The translations under genes and the position numbers were made by a program. This document shows, in pieces, positions 1 through 6,552 of a DNA stretch of 6,902 bases (its first letter is position 1; every line of letters begins with the position of its first letter). The stretch covers positions 1 to 6,902 of the forward strand of contig JAGMBK010000091.1 in assembly GCA_023129805.1 (NCBI GenBank), written 5' to 3'. The notes beneath the pieces are model-generated. The model made no database searches. It was not told where the DNA came from and saw nothing but the letters and a program-made list of their open reading frames with translations. This DNA is from Candidatus Zixiibacteriota bacterium. Lineage in GTDB: Bacteria > Zixibacteria > MSB-5A5 > SM1-73.

Positions 1-38
1 TAGTCTTCCACAAACGGTTTAGTAAAGACTATTTTCAC
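1..38 (-). CDS. Putative RelE/YafQ-type toxin, N-terminal fragment (runs off window)
   Basis: Reading the minus strand from 38, a GTG codon opens a frame translating as MKIVFTKPFVED with a partial Tyr codon, and the frame is still open at the window edge. The GTG shares the four bases GTGA with the antitoxin stop codon, an overlap typical of translationally coupled toxin-antitoxin pairs. The first strand (I-V-F-T) followed by K-x-F-x-x-D resembles the start of RelE/ParE/YafQ-fold mRNA interferases, which cleave ribosome-bound mRNA. Upstream bases are purine-rich (GAAGAAGAAACCAAA) but hold no strong Shine-Dalgarno, so translation probably depends on the preceding gene. Only 12 residues are visible. 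The family call rests on those residues plus context, and the catalytic C-terminus is not seen. Confidence 0.55.
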   Translation of the reverse strand, partial: MKIVFTKPFVED

Positions 39-346
39 TTTGGTTTCTTCTTCAAAGCCTTCAGAGCATCTCTAATATTGGAAAAAGGGCCCACCAAATC
101 ACCTTTCAAAATTGCCTCGTCTGCTTCCCGTTCGCCTTTCTGCCATTCTTTGGTCCAAAACCACGCTTGATCCTTAGGAATAAGCTTTTGGGGGACAAGC
201 ACGATAGTATTATCTTCGATGCGGGCATTCAGGAAATCACCTACCTTTAGGTCAAGAGCTTCGAAAATATCCTTAGCTATGGTGATCTGGTGCTTAGGTC
301 CGATTCGGACAGTTGACCTAATTTGCCGTTCTGACCGCTGTTGCAT
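35..346 (-). CDS. AbrB/MazE/SpoVT-type antitoxin
   Basis: This is a 103-residue protein. Residues about 10-53 form a swapped-hairpin AbrB-type DNA-binding domain, with the typical run VRIGPKHQITIAKDI, then ALDLKVGDFLNARIEDNTIVLVP. The C-terminal tail, about 58-100, carries a Trp-rich and acidic pattern (DQAWFWTKEWQ, then E-R-E-A-D-E-A-I, then GPF) that I recognise from antitoxins annotated next to RelE-like toxins. In this class the N-terminal domain binds the operator and the tail wraps and inhibits the toxin. The ATG at 344-346 is preceded by AAGGAG (355-360) at 8 nt, so this start is well supported. It overlaps the downstream toxin start by 4 nt. A stand-alone AbrB-family regulator is the alternative, but the overlap and tail favour an antitoxin. 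Confidence 0.85.
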   Translation of the reverse strand: MQQRSERQIRSTVRIGPKHQITIAKDIFEALDLKVGDFLNARIEDNTIVLVPQKLIPKDQAWFWTKEWQKGEREADEAILKGDLVGPFSNIRDALKALKKKPK

Positions 347-416
347 TTTTAGGACTCCTTTTGCGATCTTTACCCCTCTAAGTTATTGAAATGTTTTCTT
401 ACAATCTTACATTCTT

Positions 417-445
417 ATTATACGACTAACAGGTTTTTTTGTTAG
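417..445 (-). promoter_or_regulatory. Promoter of the toxin-antitoxin pair
   Basis: On the minus strand there is a perfect TATAAT at 417-422. A 17-bp spacer separates it from CTAACA (440-445), which matches TTGACA at four of six positions. Transcription would start near 410, leaving a leader of about 64 nt before the antitoxin ATG at 346. The -10 is strong by eye and the -35 is moderate. Confidence 0.6.
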
Positions 446-447
446 TC
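424..447. promoter_or_regulatory. Inverted-repeat operator candidate in the toxin-antitoxin promoter
   Basis: GACTAAC (424-430) and GTTAGTC (441-447) are perfect 7-bp inverted arms separated by 10 bp that include seven Ts. One arm lies next to the -10 and the other covers the -35, where a dimeric antitoxin or toxin-antitoxin complex would block RNA polymerase. Autoregulation through such sites is the rule for type II modules. That this repeat is the operator here is inference. Confidence 0.45.
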
Positions 448-479
448 ATCCGTAAAAGATAAATATCGCAGATGGAGCC

Positions 480-529
480 AAAAAGCCGATTTCTCAAACC
501 TGTAACCTGCTCAATCTGTTTGATCGGCT
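480..529 (-). terminator. Rho-independent terminator candidate downstream of gcvT
   Basis: Read on the minus strand, 13 nt past the gcvT stop, AGCCGAT (523-529) pairs with ATCGGCT (484-490). The stem continues as CAAAC (518-522) with GTTTG (495-499), leaving a 4-nt bulge and a loop of about 18 nt. The stem is followed directly by four Ts (480-483) and then GG. The bulge, long loop and short T-run make it imperfect. It is the only terminator-like structure between gcvT and the toxin-antitoxin promoter, and its orientation suits gcvT. Confidence 0.45.
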
Positions 530-541
530 GGGAGAGCATTT

Positions 542-1639
542 TTATTTATGCGAGAAGTTTTTATAAAACGGCGGTTTAATGATAACCGCCTTTTGTGGTC
601 TGCCTCGGATTATGATATCCAACTCTGTTCCTGTTTTCGAATATTCGATAGGAACATATCCCAGTCCGATTCCTCTATTTAAAGTGGGAGAAAACATTCC
701 ACTTGTGACCTCACCGATTCTTTTGCCATCCTTTTGTATCTGGTAATGTGGGCGTGGGAAAGCTTGATCTTTAAGTTCGAAGGCAACCAATTTGCGCTTG
801 GGTTTTTCTTGTTTCAATTTCAGGGTTGGCTTTTTTCCCACAAAATCGCCCTTATCCAATTTTACGATCCAGCCCAATCCAGCCTCCAGTGGATTGGTGG
901 TCTGATCGATGTCATTGCCATAAAGCATATACTTCATTTCCAATCTCAATGAATCTCTGGCAGCTAACCCTATTGGCTCTATGTCAAATTCTCTTCCCGC
1001 CTCCATTAAAGCGTTCCACATGCTTTCCGCATGAGCAGGAGAAAAATAAAGCTCAAATCCATCCTCTCCGGTGTATCCGGTTCTGGAGAAAAGCATCTCG
1101 ATCCCACCTACCTTCCCCCAGGTTGCCCAGTAGAATCTTAGATCAGACAGATTTTCATCCGTCAGTTTCTTCAAAACGTCTTCTGCTCTGGGACCCTGCA
1201 AAGCCAAAAGAGCAGTTTCGTCACTTACATTTTTCAACTCCACCTCGCCGGAGAGATGATCGGAAAGCCACAAAAAATCTTTATCCACACAGGCGCCATT
1301 GACCACCAGAAGGAAATGATCGGGCAGGCGATAAACCAGAAGATCATCCACAATCCCCCCGTGATCATAGCACATACATGAGTATTGAACCTGATAGAGA
1401 GCTAACTTGGAGACGTCGTTGGTGGTCATCTTCTGAATGAAGTTTTCCGCATCCTTACCCCATACTTCAAATTCTCCCATGTGGGTGATGTCAAAAAGTC
1501 CCACCGATGATCTCACCTTTCGGTGTTCTTCCATAATGCCCCGGAATTGAATAGGCATCAGGTAGTTTGCGAATTCCACAATTTTAGCCTTGTTCTTAAC
1601 ATGCAGGCTATAAAATGGTGTTTTTTTTGGTTCAGTCAT
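542..1639 (-). CDS. gcvT: Aminomethyltransferase, glycine cleavage system T protein
   Basis: GcvT takes the aminomethyl group held on lipoyl-GcvH. It transfers the methylene to tetrahydrofolate, giving 5,10-methylene-THF, and releases ammonia. At 365 residues it matches the usual family length (about 364). The folate-binding domain covers about residues 9-265 and contains FDITHMGEFEVWG (49-61), GGIVDDLLVYR (94-104) with the conserved acidic pair D98-D99, LQGPRAEDVL (147-156), SRTGYTGEDGFE (185-196) and GLAARDSLRLE (224-234). The C-terminal barrel domain, about 283-360, includes the usual GEVTSG and FSPTLNRGIGLGYV region and ends in PPFYK, as family members do. The ATG at 1637-1639 has GAGG (1649-1652) 9 nt upstream. 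No gcvH, gcvP or lpd is visible, so the rest of the complex must be encoded elsewhere. The gene lies downstream of uvrA but is separated from it by 237 bp of repeat-bearing spacer, so its own promoter is likely. Confidence 0.96.
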   Translation of the reverse strand: MTEPKKTPFYSLHVKNKAKIVEFANYLMPIQFRGIMEEHRKVRSSVGLFDITHMGEFEVWGKDAENFIQKMTTNDVSKLALYQVQYSCMCYDHGGIVDDLLVYRLPDHFLLVVNGACVDKDFLWLSDHLSGEVELKNVSDETALLALQGPRAEDVLKKLTDENLSDLRFYWATWGKVGGIEMLFSRTGYTGEDGFELYFSPAHAESMWNALMEAGREFDIEPIGLAARDSLRLEMKYMLYGNDIDQTTNPLEAGLGWIVKLDKGDFVGKKPTLKLKQEKPKRKLVAFELKDQAFPRPHYQIQKDGKRIGEVTSGMFSPTLNRGIGLGYVPIEYSKTGTELDIIIRGRPQKAVIIKPPFYKNFSHK

Positions 1640-1685
1640 GGCTTATTACCTCAGATGGTTTATCTTTGTACTTGCATTTTCTACT

Positions 1686-1713
1686 ATTTAAACAATCACA
1701 AACAAAGATCCAA
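1686..1713 (-). promoter_or_regulatory. Weak promoter candidate for gcvT
   Basis: On the minus strand TTGGAT (1708-1713) and TTAAAT (1686-1691) are 16 bp apart in an AT-rich stretch about 47 nt upstream of the gcvT ATG. Three of six and four of six positions match the consensus boxes. It is proposed because a separate promoter is expected after the repeat element. The boxes alone would not be convincing. Confidence 0.25.
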
Positions 1714-1758
1714 AATTGTACAGAGACCTCCGAAAAAGTCAAGTGGTGTAAGGCTTAC

Positions 1759-1842
1759 TGGAGTGTCCCGCCAAAGGCGGGACCAAAAACTTCTTGCAAG
1801 ACAAACAGCTTTCATTTGGTTCACCTAACGGTGAACACTCCA
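1759..1842. repeat. 84-bp double-hairpin element with 8-bp inverted ends
   Basis: The outer ends are TGGAGTGT (1759-1766) and ACACTCCA (1835-1842), perfect inverted repeats. Abutting the left end is hairpin GTCCCGCC-AAA-GGCGGGAC (1765-1783). Abutting the right end is hairpin GTTCACC-TAAC-GGTGAAC (1819-1836). A second nested pair, ACTGGAG at 1757-1763 and CTCCAGT at 1849-1855, roughly frames the unit. The 35 bp between the hairpins codes for nothing. It sits between the uvrA stop and gcvT. Neither hairpin is followed by a good T-run, so it is not an obvious terminator, though it could protect the uvrA mRNA 3' end. It resembles a REP pair or a very short MITE, but no transposase or target duplication is apparent. 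Confidence 0.6.
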
Positions 1843-1876
1843 AATTCTCCTCCAGTGGTTTTTCATAGGCCTCGGA

Positions 1877-4711
1877 CTAATGCCTTGGGGCTTTCAAAAT
1901 CTTCTTTAAAAACCTGCCGGTATATGACTTGGGGACCTTTGCCACCTCCTCTGGCGTTCCGGTGGCTACCACCCTCCCACCCTCATCACCCCCCTCTGGT
2001 CCCAAGTCGATGATAAAGTCGGTGGTCTTGATCACGTCCAGATTATGCTCTATCACCAAAACCGTATTTCCCATATCCACCAATTTGTTCAAGACGCCTA
2101 ACAGCATCTTAATGTCTTCAAAGTGAAGACCGGTGGTGGGTTCATCTAAGATGTAAAAGGTTCTGCCGGTGGAGACCTTGGAAAGCTCGGTGGAAAGTTT
2201 CACCCTCTGGGCTTCACCACCCGAAAGGGTGGTGGCAGGCTGTCCCAGATGAATGTAACCCAATCCCACATCTTTCAATGTCTTAAGCTTCCTTTTGATT
2301 TTGGGGATGTTAGCAAAAAACTCATATGCCTCATCCACGGTCATATCCAGAACATCCGCTATGTTCTTTCCTTTATACTTAATCTCCTGGGTCTCTCGAT
2401 TATATCTTTTGCTTTTACAAACTTCACAGGGCACATATACATCGGGAAGAAAATGCATCTCTATTTTGATGATACCATCTCCTTCGCAAGCCTCACATCT
2501 CCCCCCTCGCACGTTAAAGCTGAACCTCCCGGGTCTGTATCCTCTCACCTTAGCCTCCGGAAGCATGGCAAAAAGATCCCGGATGGGGGTAAAGACTCCG
2601 GTGTAGGTGGCTGGATTGGACCGGGGCGTTCTACCAATAGGGGATTGATCGATGTTGATCACCTTGTCAACGTTCTCCAGACCTGCAACACTTTCATATT
2701 CTAAGGGGGCGAGTTTGGAGTAATAAAAATGCTGGGCTAAAATCCGATAGATAGTCTCATTAATCAGAGTCGATTTTCCCGAGCCAGATACCCCGGTCAC
2801 ACAAATAACCACACCCAGAGGGAAATCCACTCGAATCCTCTTGAGATTATTCCCCCTCGCTCCAATTATGCTCAAAAAAGCTCCATTTCCATTCCTTCTT
2901 TTTGGTGGAAGGGGGATGGACAACCTTCCGGAAAGATACTTCCCGGTGAGTGATTTTTTACTCCGTTTTATAGTTTCCGGAGTCCCCTGAGCCACCACCC
3001 ATCCTCCATCCTTCCCCGCCCCTGGACCCAAATCTATTACGTGATCTGCAGTTTCGATGGTCTCTCGATCATGCTCCACCACCATCACGGTATTGCCCAG
3101 ATCCCTCAAGCCTAAAAGTGTGCCCAGAAGCCTTTTGTTGTCTCTCTGGTGAAGTCCCACCGAGGGCTCATCCAGAATATACAGCACCCCCACCAATCTG
3201 GAGCCTATCTGGGTGGCCAATCTTATCCTCTGCGCTTCACCACTGGAAAGTGAAGCAGAACGGCGGTCTAAAGTAAGGTAATCCAGACCCACATCCACCA
3301 AAAAGCCCAATCTTTCCCTTATCTCCTTTAGAATCTGTTTTGCTATCTGCTGTTCCCGTGAAGAGAGCTTTAAATTGGAGAAGAACCTACCAGCTTCTTT
3401 TATCGAAAATTCAGTCAACTCCGCTATGTTCAAATTCCCCACCTTCACCGACAAGCTTTCCTTCTTCAGTCTGGCTCCATCACAATCCGGGCAGGGAAGT
3501 ATCCGCATGTATTTTTCGATCCATTCTCGCACAGCCCCTGATTCGGTCTGGCGATAACGTCTCTCCAAATTGGGAATCACTCCCTCAAAACTTCCGTAAT
3601 ATTCTCCCTTCCCCTCCTCATTCTCCCAGCGGAACCGCAGCTCCTCGGATCCAGTGCCATATAGGATAATCTTCTTTACCTCCTGGCTCAATTTGACAAA
3701 GGGAACATATAAGCTGAACTTATAATGTTCGGCTATGCTTTTAAGTTTATGGTAATACCAGCTGCCGATGGGATCTCCCCATGAGGCTATGGCACCGTGG
3801 GCGATGGAGATGCTTGGGTCCGGGACCACCAGATCAGAATCGATCTCCATTTTGGTTCCCAGTCCACTGCAGGTGGGACAGGCTCCATAAGGGCTGTTGA
3901 AGGAGAACATTCTGGGAGAAAGCTCTTCATAGCTGATCCCACAATGCACACAGGCGTAATGTTCTGAAAATAAAAGCTCCCCTTTTCCCACCACATCCAC
4001 CATCACCATTCCGGAGCCCAATTTGAGAGCGGTTTCCAAAGAATCCGCCAATCTTTTGGCAATCTTCTTGTTCACCATCAGCCTGTCCACCACCACTTCA
4101 ATGTTATGTTTCTTATACTTCTCCAGTTTGATCTCACCCTCAACCTCCATGATTTTCCCATCCACCCGGGCGCGAATAAAGCCCTCCTTTCTGATCTGAT
4201 CGAACACCTCTTTGTATTCCCCTTTTCTTCCTTTAACCAGAGGAGCCAGTATCTGGATTTTCTTTCCTTTGGGGAGCGAAAGTGTATGATCCACTATCTG
4301 TTCTATTGTCTGCTGAGAGATTTTCCGTCCGCATTTGTAGCAATAGGGAGTGCCCACCCGGGCATACAAAAGCCTCAGATAATCGTAGATCTCGGTCACC
4401 GTCCCCACGGTGGAGCGGGGGTTTTTACCCGAGCTTCTCTGTTCAATGGAGACCGCCGGAGAGAGTCCCTCGATAAAGTCGACATCCGGCTTTTCCATCA
4501 TGCCCAGAAACTGCCGGGCATAGGCAGAGAGCGACTCCACATACCTTCTCTGCCCTTCTGCGTAGATGGTATCAAAAGCCAGAGAGGATTTACCCGATCC
4601 GGACAAACCGGTGATCACCACCAGCTTATCCCGGGGAATCTTCAGATCGATGTTTTTCAGGTTATGTTCCCTGGCGCCCTTGATTCTGATAAAATTCTCA
4701 CCCAACTGCAC
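1877..4711 (-). CDS. uvrA: Excinuclease ABC subunit A (UvrA)
   Basis: UvrA is the damage-sensing ATPase of nucleotide excision repair. It works as a dimer that loads UvrB onto DNA lesions. At 944 residues it has the usual family length and complete tandem ABC architecture. Walker A1 is GLSGSGKSS (35-43), signature 1 is LSSGE (488-492) and Walker B1 is LYILDEPS (510-517). Walker A2 is GVSGSGKST (640-648), signature 2 is LSGGE (829-833) and Walker B2 is FYILDEPT (852-859). Zinc-module cysteines are C254/C257 with C278/C281, and C739/C742 with C762/C765. Further CxxC pairs lie at C124/C127 and C407/C410. The DNA- and UvrB-binding inserts lie between Walker A1 and signature 1. One oddity is that signature 1 has Ser490 where family members normally have Gly. 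The first possible start is GTG at 4709-4711, but ribosome-binding-site spacing favours TTG at 4703-4705. It is divergent from hflX and followed by gcvT on the same strand. Confidence 0.98.
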   Translation of the reverse strand: MQLGENFIRIKGAREHNLKNIDLKIPRDKLVVITGLSGSGKSSLAFDTIYAEGQRRYVESLSAYARQFLGMMEKPDVDFIEGLSPAVSIEQRSSGKNPRSTVGTVTEIYDYLRLLYARVGTPYCYKCGRKISQQTIEQIVDHTLSLPKGKKIQILAPLVKGRKGEYKEVFDQIRKEGFIRARVDGKIMEVEGEIKLEKYKKHNIEVVVDRLMVNKKIAKRLADSLETALKLGSGMVMVDVVGKGELLFSEHYACVHCGISYEELSPRMFSFNSPYGACPTCSGLGTKMEIDSDLVVPDPSISIAHGAIASWGDPIGSWYYHKLKSIAEHYKFSLYVPFVKLSQEVKKIILYGTGSEELRFRWENEEGKGEYYGSFEGVIPNLERRYRQTESGAVREWIEKYMRILPCPDCDGARLKKESLSVKVGNLNIAELTEFSIKEAGRFFSNLKLSSREQQIAKQILKEIRERLGFLVDVGLDYLTLDRRSASLSSGEAQRIRLATQIGSRLVGVLYILDEPSVGLHQRDNKRLLGTLLGLRDLGNTVMVVEHDRETIETADHVIDLGPGAGKDGGWVVAQGTPETIKRSKKSLTGKYLSGRLSIPLPPKRRNGNGAFLSIIGARGNNLKRIRVDFPLGVVICVTGVSGSGKSTLINETIYRILAQHFYYSKLAPLEYESVAGLENVDKVINIDQSPIGRTPRSNPATYTGVFTPIRDLFAMLPEAKVRGYRPGRFSFNVRGGRCEACEGDGIIKIEMHFLPDVYVPCEVCKSKRYNRETQEIKYKGKNIADVLDMTVDEAYEFFANIPKIKRKLKTLKDVGLGYIHLGQPATTLSGGEAQRVKLSTELSKVSTGRTFYILDEPTTGLHFEDIKMLLGVLNKLVDMGNTVLVIEHNLDVIKTTDFIIDLGPEGGDEGGRVVATGTPEEVAKVPKSYTGRFLKKILKAPRH

Positions 4712-4719
4712 TTCTCCTC
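4703..4719 (-). promoter_or_regulatory. uvrA ribosome binding site that favours a TTG start
   Basis: GAGGAG occupies 4714-4719 on the minus strand. It is only 2 nt from the GTG at 4709-4711, too close for normal initiation, but 8 nt from the TTG at 4703-4705. An in-frame TGA at 4718-4720 rules out anything further upstream. The likely product therefore starts at codon 3 and has 942 residues. The conserved region ([15 protein letters not shown]) begins well after both candidates, so homology cannot decide. Confidence 0.55.
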
Positions 4720-4738
4720 ACAAAAAGGCCGAACTATC

Positions 4739-4767
4739 AATATACGAATAGACCGCCTATGGGGCAA
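4739..4767 (-). promoter_or_regulatory. uvrA promoter
   Basis: On the minus strand TTGCCC (4762-4767, four of six to TTGACA) and TATATT (4739-4744, five of six to TATAAT) are separated by exactly 17 bp. Transcription would begin near 4732, giving a leader of about 25 nt that still includes the GAGGAG site. No LexA-type site of either the CTG-N10-CAG or the GAAC-N4-GTTC form covers it, so SOS control is not evident. Confidence 0.6.
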
Positions 4768-4826
4768 GAATAAGTTTACGGATTTTTATATGTAAAAATA
4801 CAGGTAATAGACGTCTTAAGATTAAT

Positions 4827-4848
4827 GTAGGGACAGCCCTGTCCCTAC
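4827..4848. repeat. 22-bp near-perfect palindrome in the uvrA-hflX spacer
   Basis: Arms GTAGGGACAG (4827-4836) and CTGTCCCTAC (4839-4848) are perfect inverted repeats around a central CC. There is no T-run on either side. It lies about 60 bp upstream of the uvrA -35. Its GGGACAG/CTGTCCC core recurs in the hairpin at 6729-6753, which points to a dispersed repeat and not a gene-specific operator. Confidence 0.6.
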
Positions 4849-5065
4849 TCCACAAGATGTCCTCTTCAACACACCCTCCAGCTTTACTTGTTCTGTGGCG
4901 ACAAGTCCCTGGAAAACAAAAAAGCAAATATAAATTTGTGCGCTTCAGAACTTCTAAAACCAAAAATTTTTGCCATTTTTGTTTCTTTCAGCACTTTTTG
5001 CTCACTTTTTTGCTGTTTTAAATGTATAATATTATAGAAAGCTAATTTTAAATCAGAAAGGAAAA
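4849..5065. other. Rest of the uvrA-hflX divergent spacer
   Basis: No convincing gene is present on either strand. 4886-4906 has a short inverted repeat, ACTTGT and ACAAGT, 9 nt apart. 4961-4972 is the palindrome CAAAAATTTTTG. From 4962 to 5019 T-runs recur at roughly helical spacing. 4992-5014 holds two adjacent near-identical units, CACTTTTTGCT and CACTTTTTTGCT. These lie directly upstream of the hflX -10. A bent-DNA or UP-element role is plausible but inferred. Confidence 0.5.
5002..5030 (+). promoter_or_regulatory. hflX promoter
   Basis: A perfect TATAAT at 5025-5030 is preceded by AT-rich, T-tract-rich DNA. The best-spaced -35 is TCACTT (5002-5007, 17-bp spacer), which is poor. Activity may depend on the upstream T-tracts. 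The predicted start near 5037 leaves a leader of about 29 nt to the TTG codon at 5066. Confidence 0.5.
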
Positions 5066-6379
5066 TTGTTCGAAGTAGCCAGACTAAGGACAAAAGAAAA
5101 AGCCATTCTGGTGGGGGTAAAACTCCCCTGGTTAAGTAGATTTGCCCTCGAGGAATCCTTGCAGGAACTTGCGTTTCTGACCGAGACAGCCGGAGGAGAG
5201 GTTTTGGAGACCATAATCCAGGAGCGTCAGAAGCTCAATCCCACCTTTTTCATTGGAAAAGGGAAAACAGACCAGATAAAAAGCTTGTCCCAAAGATTGG
5301 GGGCAAACCTTATCATCTTCGATGATGATCTCACCCCAGCTCAGGTGTATAATCTGGAAAAAAATCTGGATATAAAGGTGATAGATCGGAGCTGGTTGAT
5401 TTTAGATATATTTACCAAAAGAGCCAGATCCAAGGAAGCCAAAGTACAGGTGGAGTTAGCCCAGCTCAAATACCTGCTCCCCAGGTTGACCCGGGGCTGG
5501 ACCCATCTCTCCCGACAGTGGGGAGGTATAGGAACCAAAGGTCCCGGTGAAACCCAGCTGGAGGTGGACCGAAGAAGGGTAAATAGAAAGATCCAAGAGC
5601 TGGAAAAAGGCCTTTTGAAGATCGACAAAGAAAGAACAGTACAAAGAAAACGAAGAGAGGACATATTTAAGGTCACCCTGGTTGGCTATACCAATGTGGG
5701 GAAATCCACCCTTTTTAATCAACTCACCTCCTCCTCTGTATTTGTTGAGGAGAAGCTTTTTGCCACCCTGGATTCCACCACCCGACTTTTGAAGATTTCT
5801 GAGAATGGAAAGCTTACAGAAGGCCTTAAGATCGTCATCACCGACACAATTGGCTTCATAAGGAAGCTTCCCCATCATCTGGTGGCTTCTTTTAAATCCA
5901 CTTTAGACGAGGTGAGGCTGGCTGATCTGCTGCTGCACGTGGTGGATATCAGCCATCCCGATTTTCAGCAGCACATTGCCAAGGTGAACCAGGTTCTCTC
6001 CGAGCTGGACTCGCTGGACAAACCCACTTTAATGACCTACAACAAAATCGACAAGCTCCCCCAGGCATATACTCTCAACCTCCCGTCTGCGTCACACCAG
6101 GAAAGTGGCAGGATATTTGTCTCCGCCATGGATAACATCGGAATCGGTGACTTGGCTGAAAAGATAACCGATTTTGCAAAGGGCGATTGGGCAGAGGCTT
6201 CACTTTATCTGGACAATGGGAACTCAGACCTGCTTCCTTACGTTTACAAGATGGGTATAGTGACGGAAAGCAAATTCGAAAAAGATGGAATCCGCCTGCG
6301 AATAAGAGGGAAAAGGGAAAAACTCCAGAGAATAAGAAGATTAAATAGCGGGCTGAAGCTGAAATTCTTAGTATCTTAG
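5066..6379 (+). CDS. hflX: GTPase HflX
   Basis: HflX is a TRAFAC-class GTPase that binds the ribosomal large subunit. In studied bacteria it splits stalled or stressed ribosomes. At 437 residues it is close to E. coli HflX (426). The N-terminal HflX domain (about 12-195) includes FFIGKGKTDQI (61-71), and its conserved linker includes QWGGIGTKGPGETQLEVDRR (151-170), followed by a charged helical stretch (171-198). The G domain follows: G1 GYTNVGKS (207-214), G2 FATLDSTTR (232-240), G3 DTIGF (260-264), G4 NKID (326-329) and G5 SAM (353-355). All are intact. The start is TTG at 5066. An in-frame TAA at 5027-5029 bounds the frame and no ATG or GTG lies between. AAAGGA (5057-5062) is the only Shine-Dalgarno, at a rather short 3 nt. 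The gene is divergent from uvrA. No hfq, miaA or other familiar partner is visible, and no clear terminator follows. Confidence 0.96.
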   Translation: MFEVARLRTKEKAILVGVKLPWLSRFALEESLQELAFLTETAGGEVLETIIQERQKLNPTFFIGKGKTDQIKSLSQRLGANLIIFDDDLTPAQVYNLEKNLDIKVIDRSWLILDIFTKRARSKEAKVQVELAQLKYLLPRLTRGWTHLSRQWGGIGTKGPGETQLEVDRRRVNRKIQELEKGLLKIDKERTVQRKRREDIFKVTLVGYTNVGKSTLFNQLTSSSVFVEEKLFATLDSTTRLLKISENGKLTEGLKIVITDTIGFIRKLPHHLVASFKSTLDEVRLADLLLHVVDISHPDFQQHIAKVNQVLSELDSLDKPTLMTYNKIDKLPQAYTLNLPSASHQESGRIFVSAMDNIGIGDLAEKITDFAKGDWAEASLYLDNGNSDLLPYVYKMGIVTESKFEKDGIRLRIRGKREKLQRIRRLNSGLKLKFLVS

Positions 6380-6413
6380 CGTTTTTAGCCTAATCCACCC
6401 TGCTAGCTCCCCG

Positions 6414-6430
6414 TTGGTGTTCTTCACCAA
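6414..6430. repeat. Small hairpin TTGGTG/CACCAA
   Basis: TTGGTG (6414-6419) and CACCAA (6425-6430) pair around a 5-nt loop, 35 bp after the hflX stop. It is the first hairpin after hflX and could mark its mRNA end, but no T-run follows. Confidence 0.4.
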
Positions 6431-6464
6431 TCCTATGGTCATTTGTTCATTTGAATCCATAGGA
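6431..6464. repeat. Inverted repeat TCCTATGG/CCATAGGA
   Basis: Perfect 8-bp arms (6431-6438 and 6457-6464) flank an 18-nt AT-rich interior. The same CCTATG/CATAGG core reappears in the pair CCCTATG (6599-6605) and CATAGGG (6625-6631). Confidence 0.5.
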
Positions 6465-6497
6465 ACTCAACTGAGATCCTGCGGACGGTTAATGAAC

Positions 6498-6548
6498 GGC
6501 GGGTGAAGCCTGCCAGCCATGGAACACCCGCCTGGAGCAGGACACTCC
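6498..6548. repeat. Inverted repeat GGCGGGTG/CACCCGCC with trailing ACACTCC
   Basis: Perfect 8-bp arms at 6498-6505 and 6525-6532 enclose 19 nt. Ten nt further on is ACACTCC (6542-6548), the motif that also follows the hairpins at 1819-1836 and 6680-6693. Confidence 0.55.
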
Positions 6549-6552
6549 TTCT

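Noticed and set aside
570..594. Plus-strand terminator GGCGGTT...AACCGCC-TTTT
   Set aside because: No plus-strand gene precedes it and the sequence encodes the conserved C-terminus of GcvT.
826..1302. Open frame of 158 codons on the plus strand
   Set aside because: It lies wholly antisense to the well-conserved gcvT, has low-complexity basic composition and no recognisable domain.
1640..1758. Glycine riboswitch upstream of gcvT
   Set aside because: The leader between gcvT and the repeat element is AT-rich, about 120 bp, and lacks the conserved paired core expected for even one glycine aptamer.
4106..4795. Open frame of 229 codons on the plus strand
   Set aside because: It is mostly antisense to the conserved start of uvrA. 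It is a mirror of uvrA codon structure with no family features.
4739..4848. LexA (SOS) box at the uvrA promoter
   Set aside because: The nearest candidate, on the minus strand, begins CTG and has an AT-rich run but ends TAT where CAG is required. No GAAC-N4-GTTC is present.
4757..5093. Short minus-strand frames in the uvrA-hflX spacer
   Set aside because: They run through the promoters and T-tracts, overlap each other, and show no credible ribosome binding site or family motif.
5456..5878. Open frame of 140 codons on the minus strand
   Set aside because: It is antisense to the HflX linker and G domain, with no domain or ribosome binding site seen.
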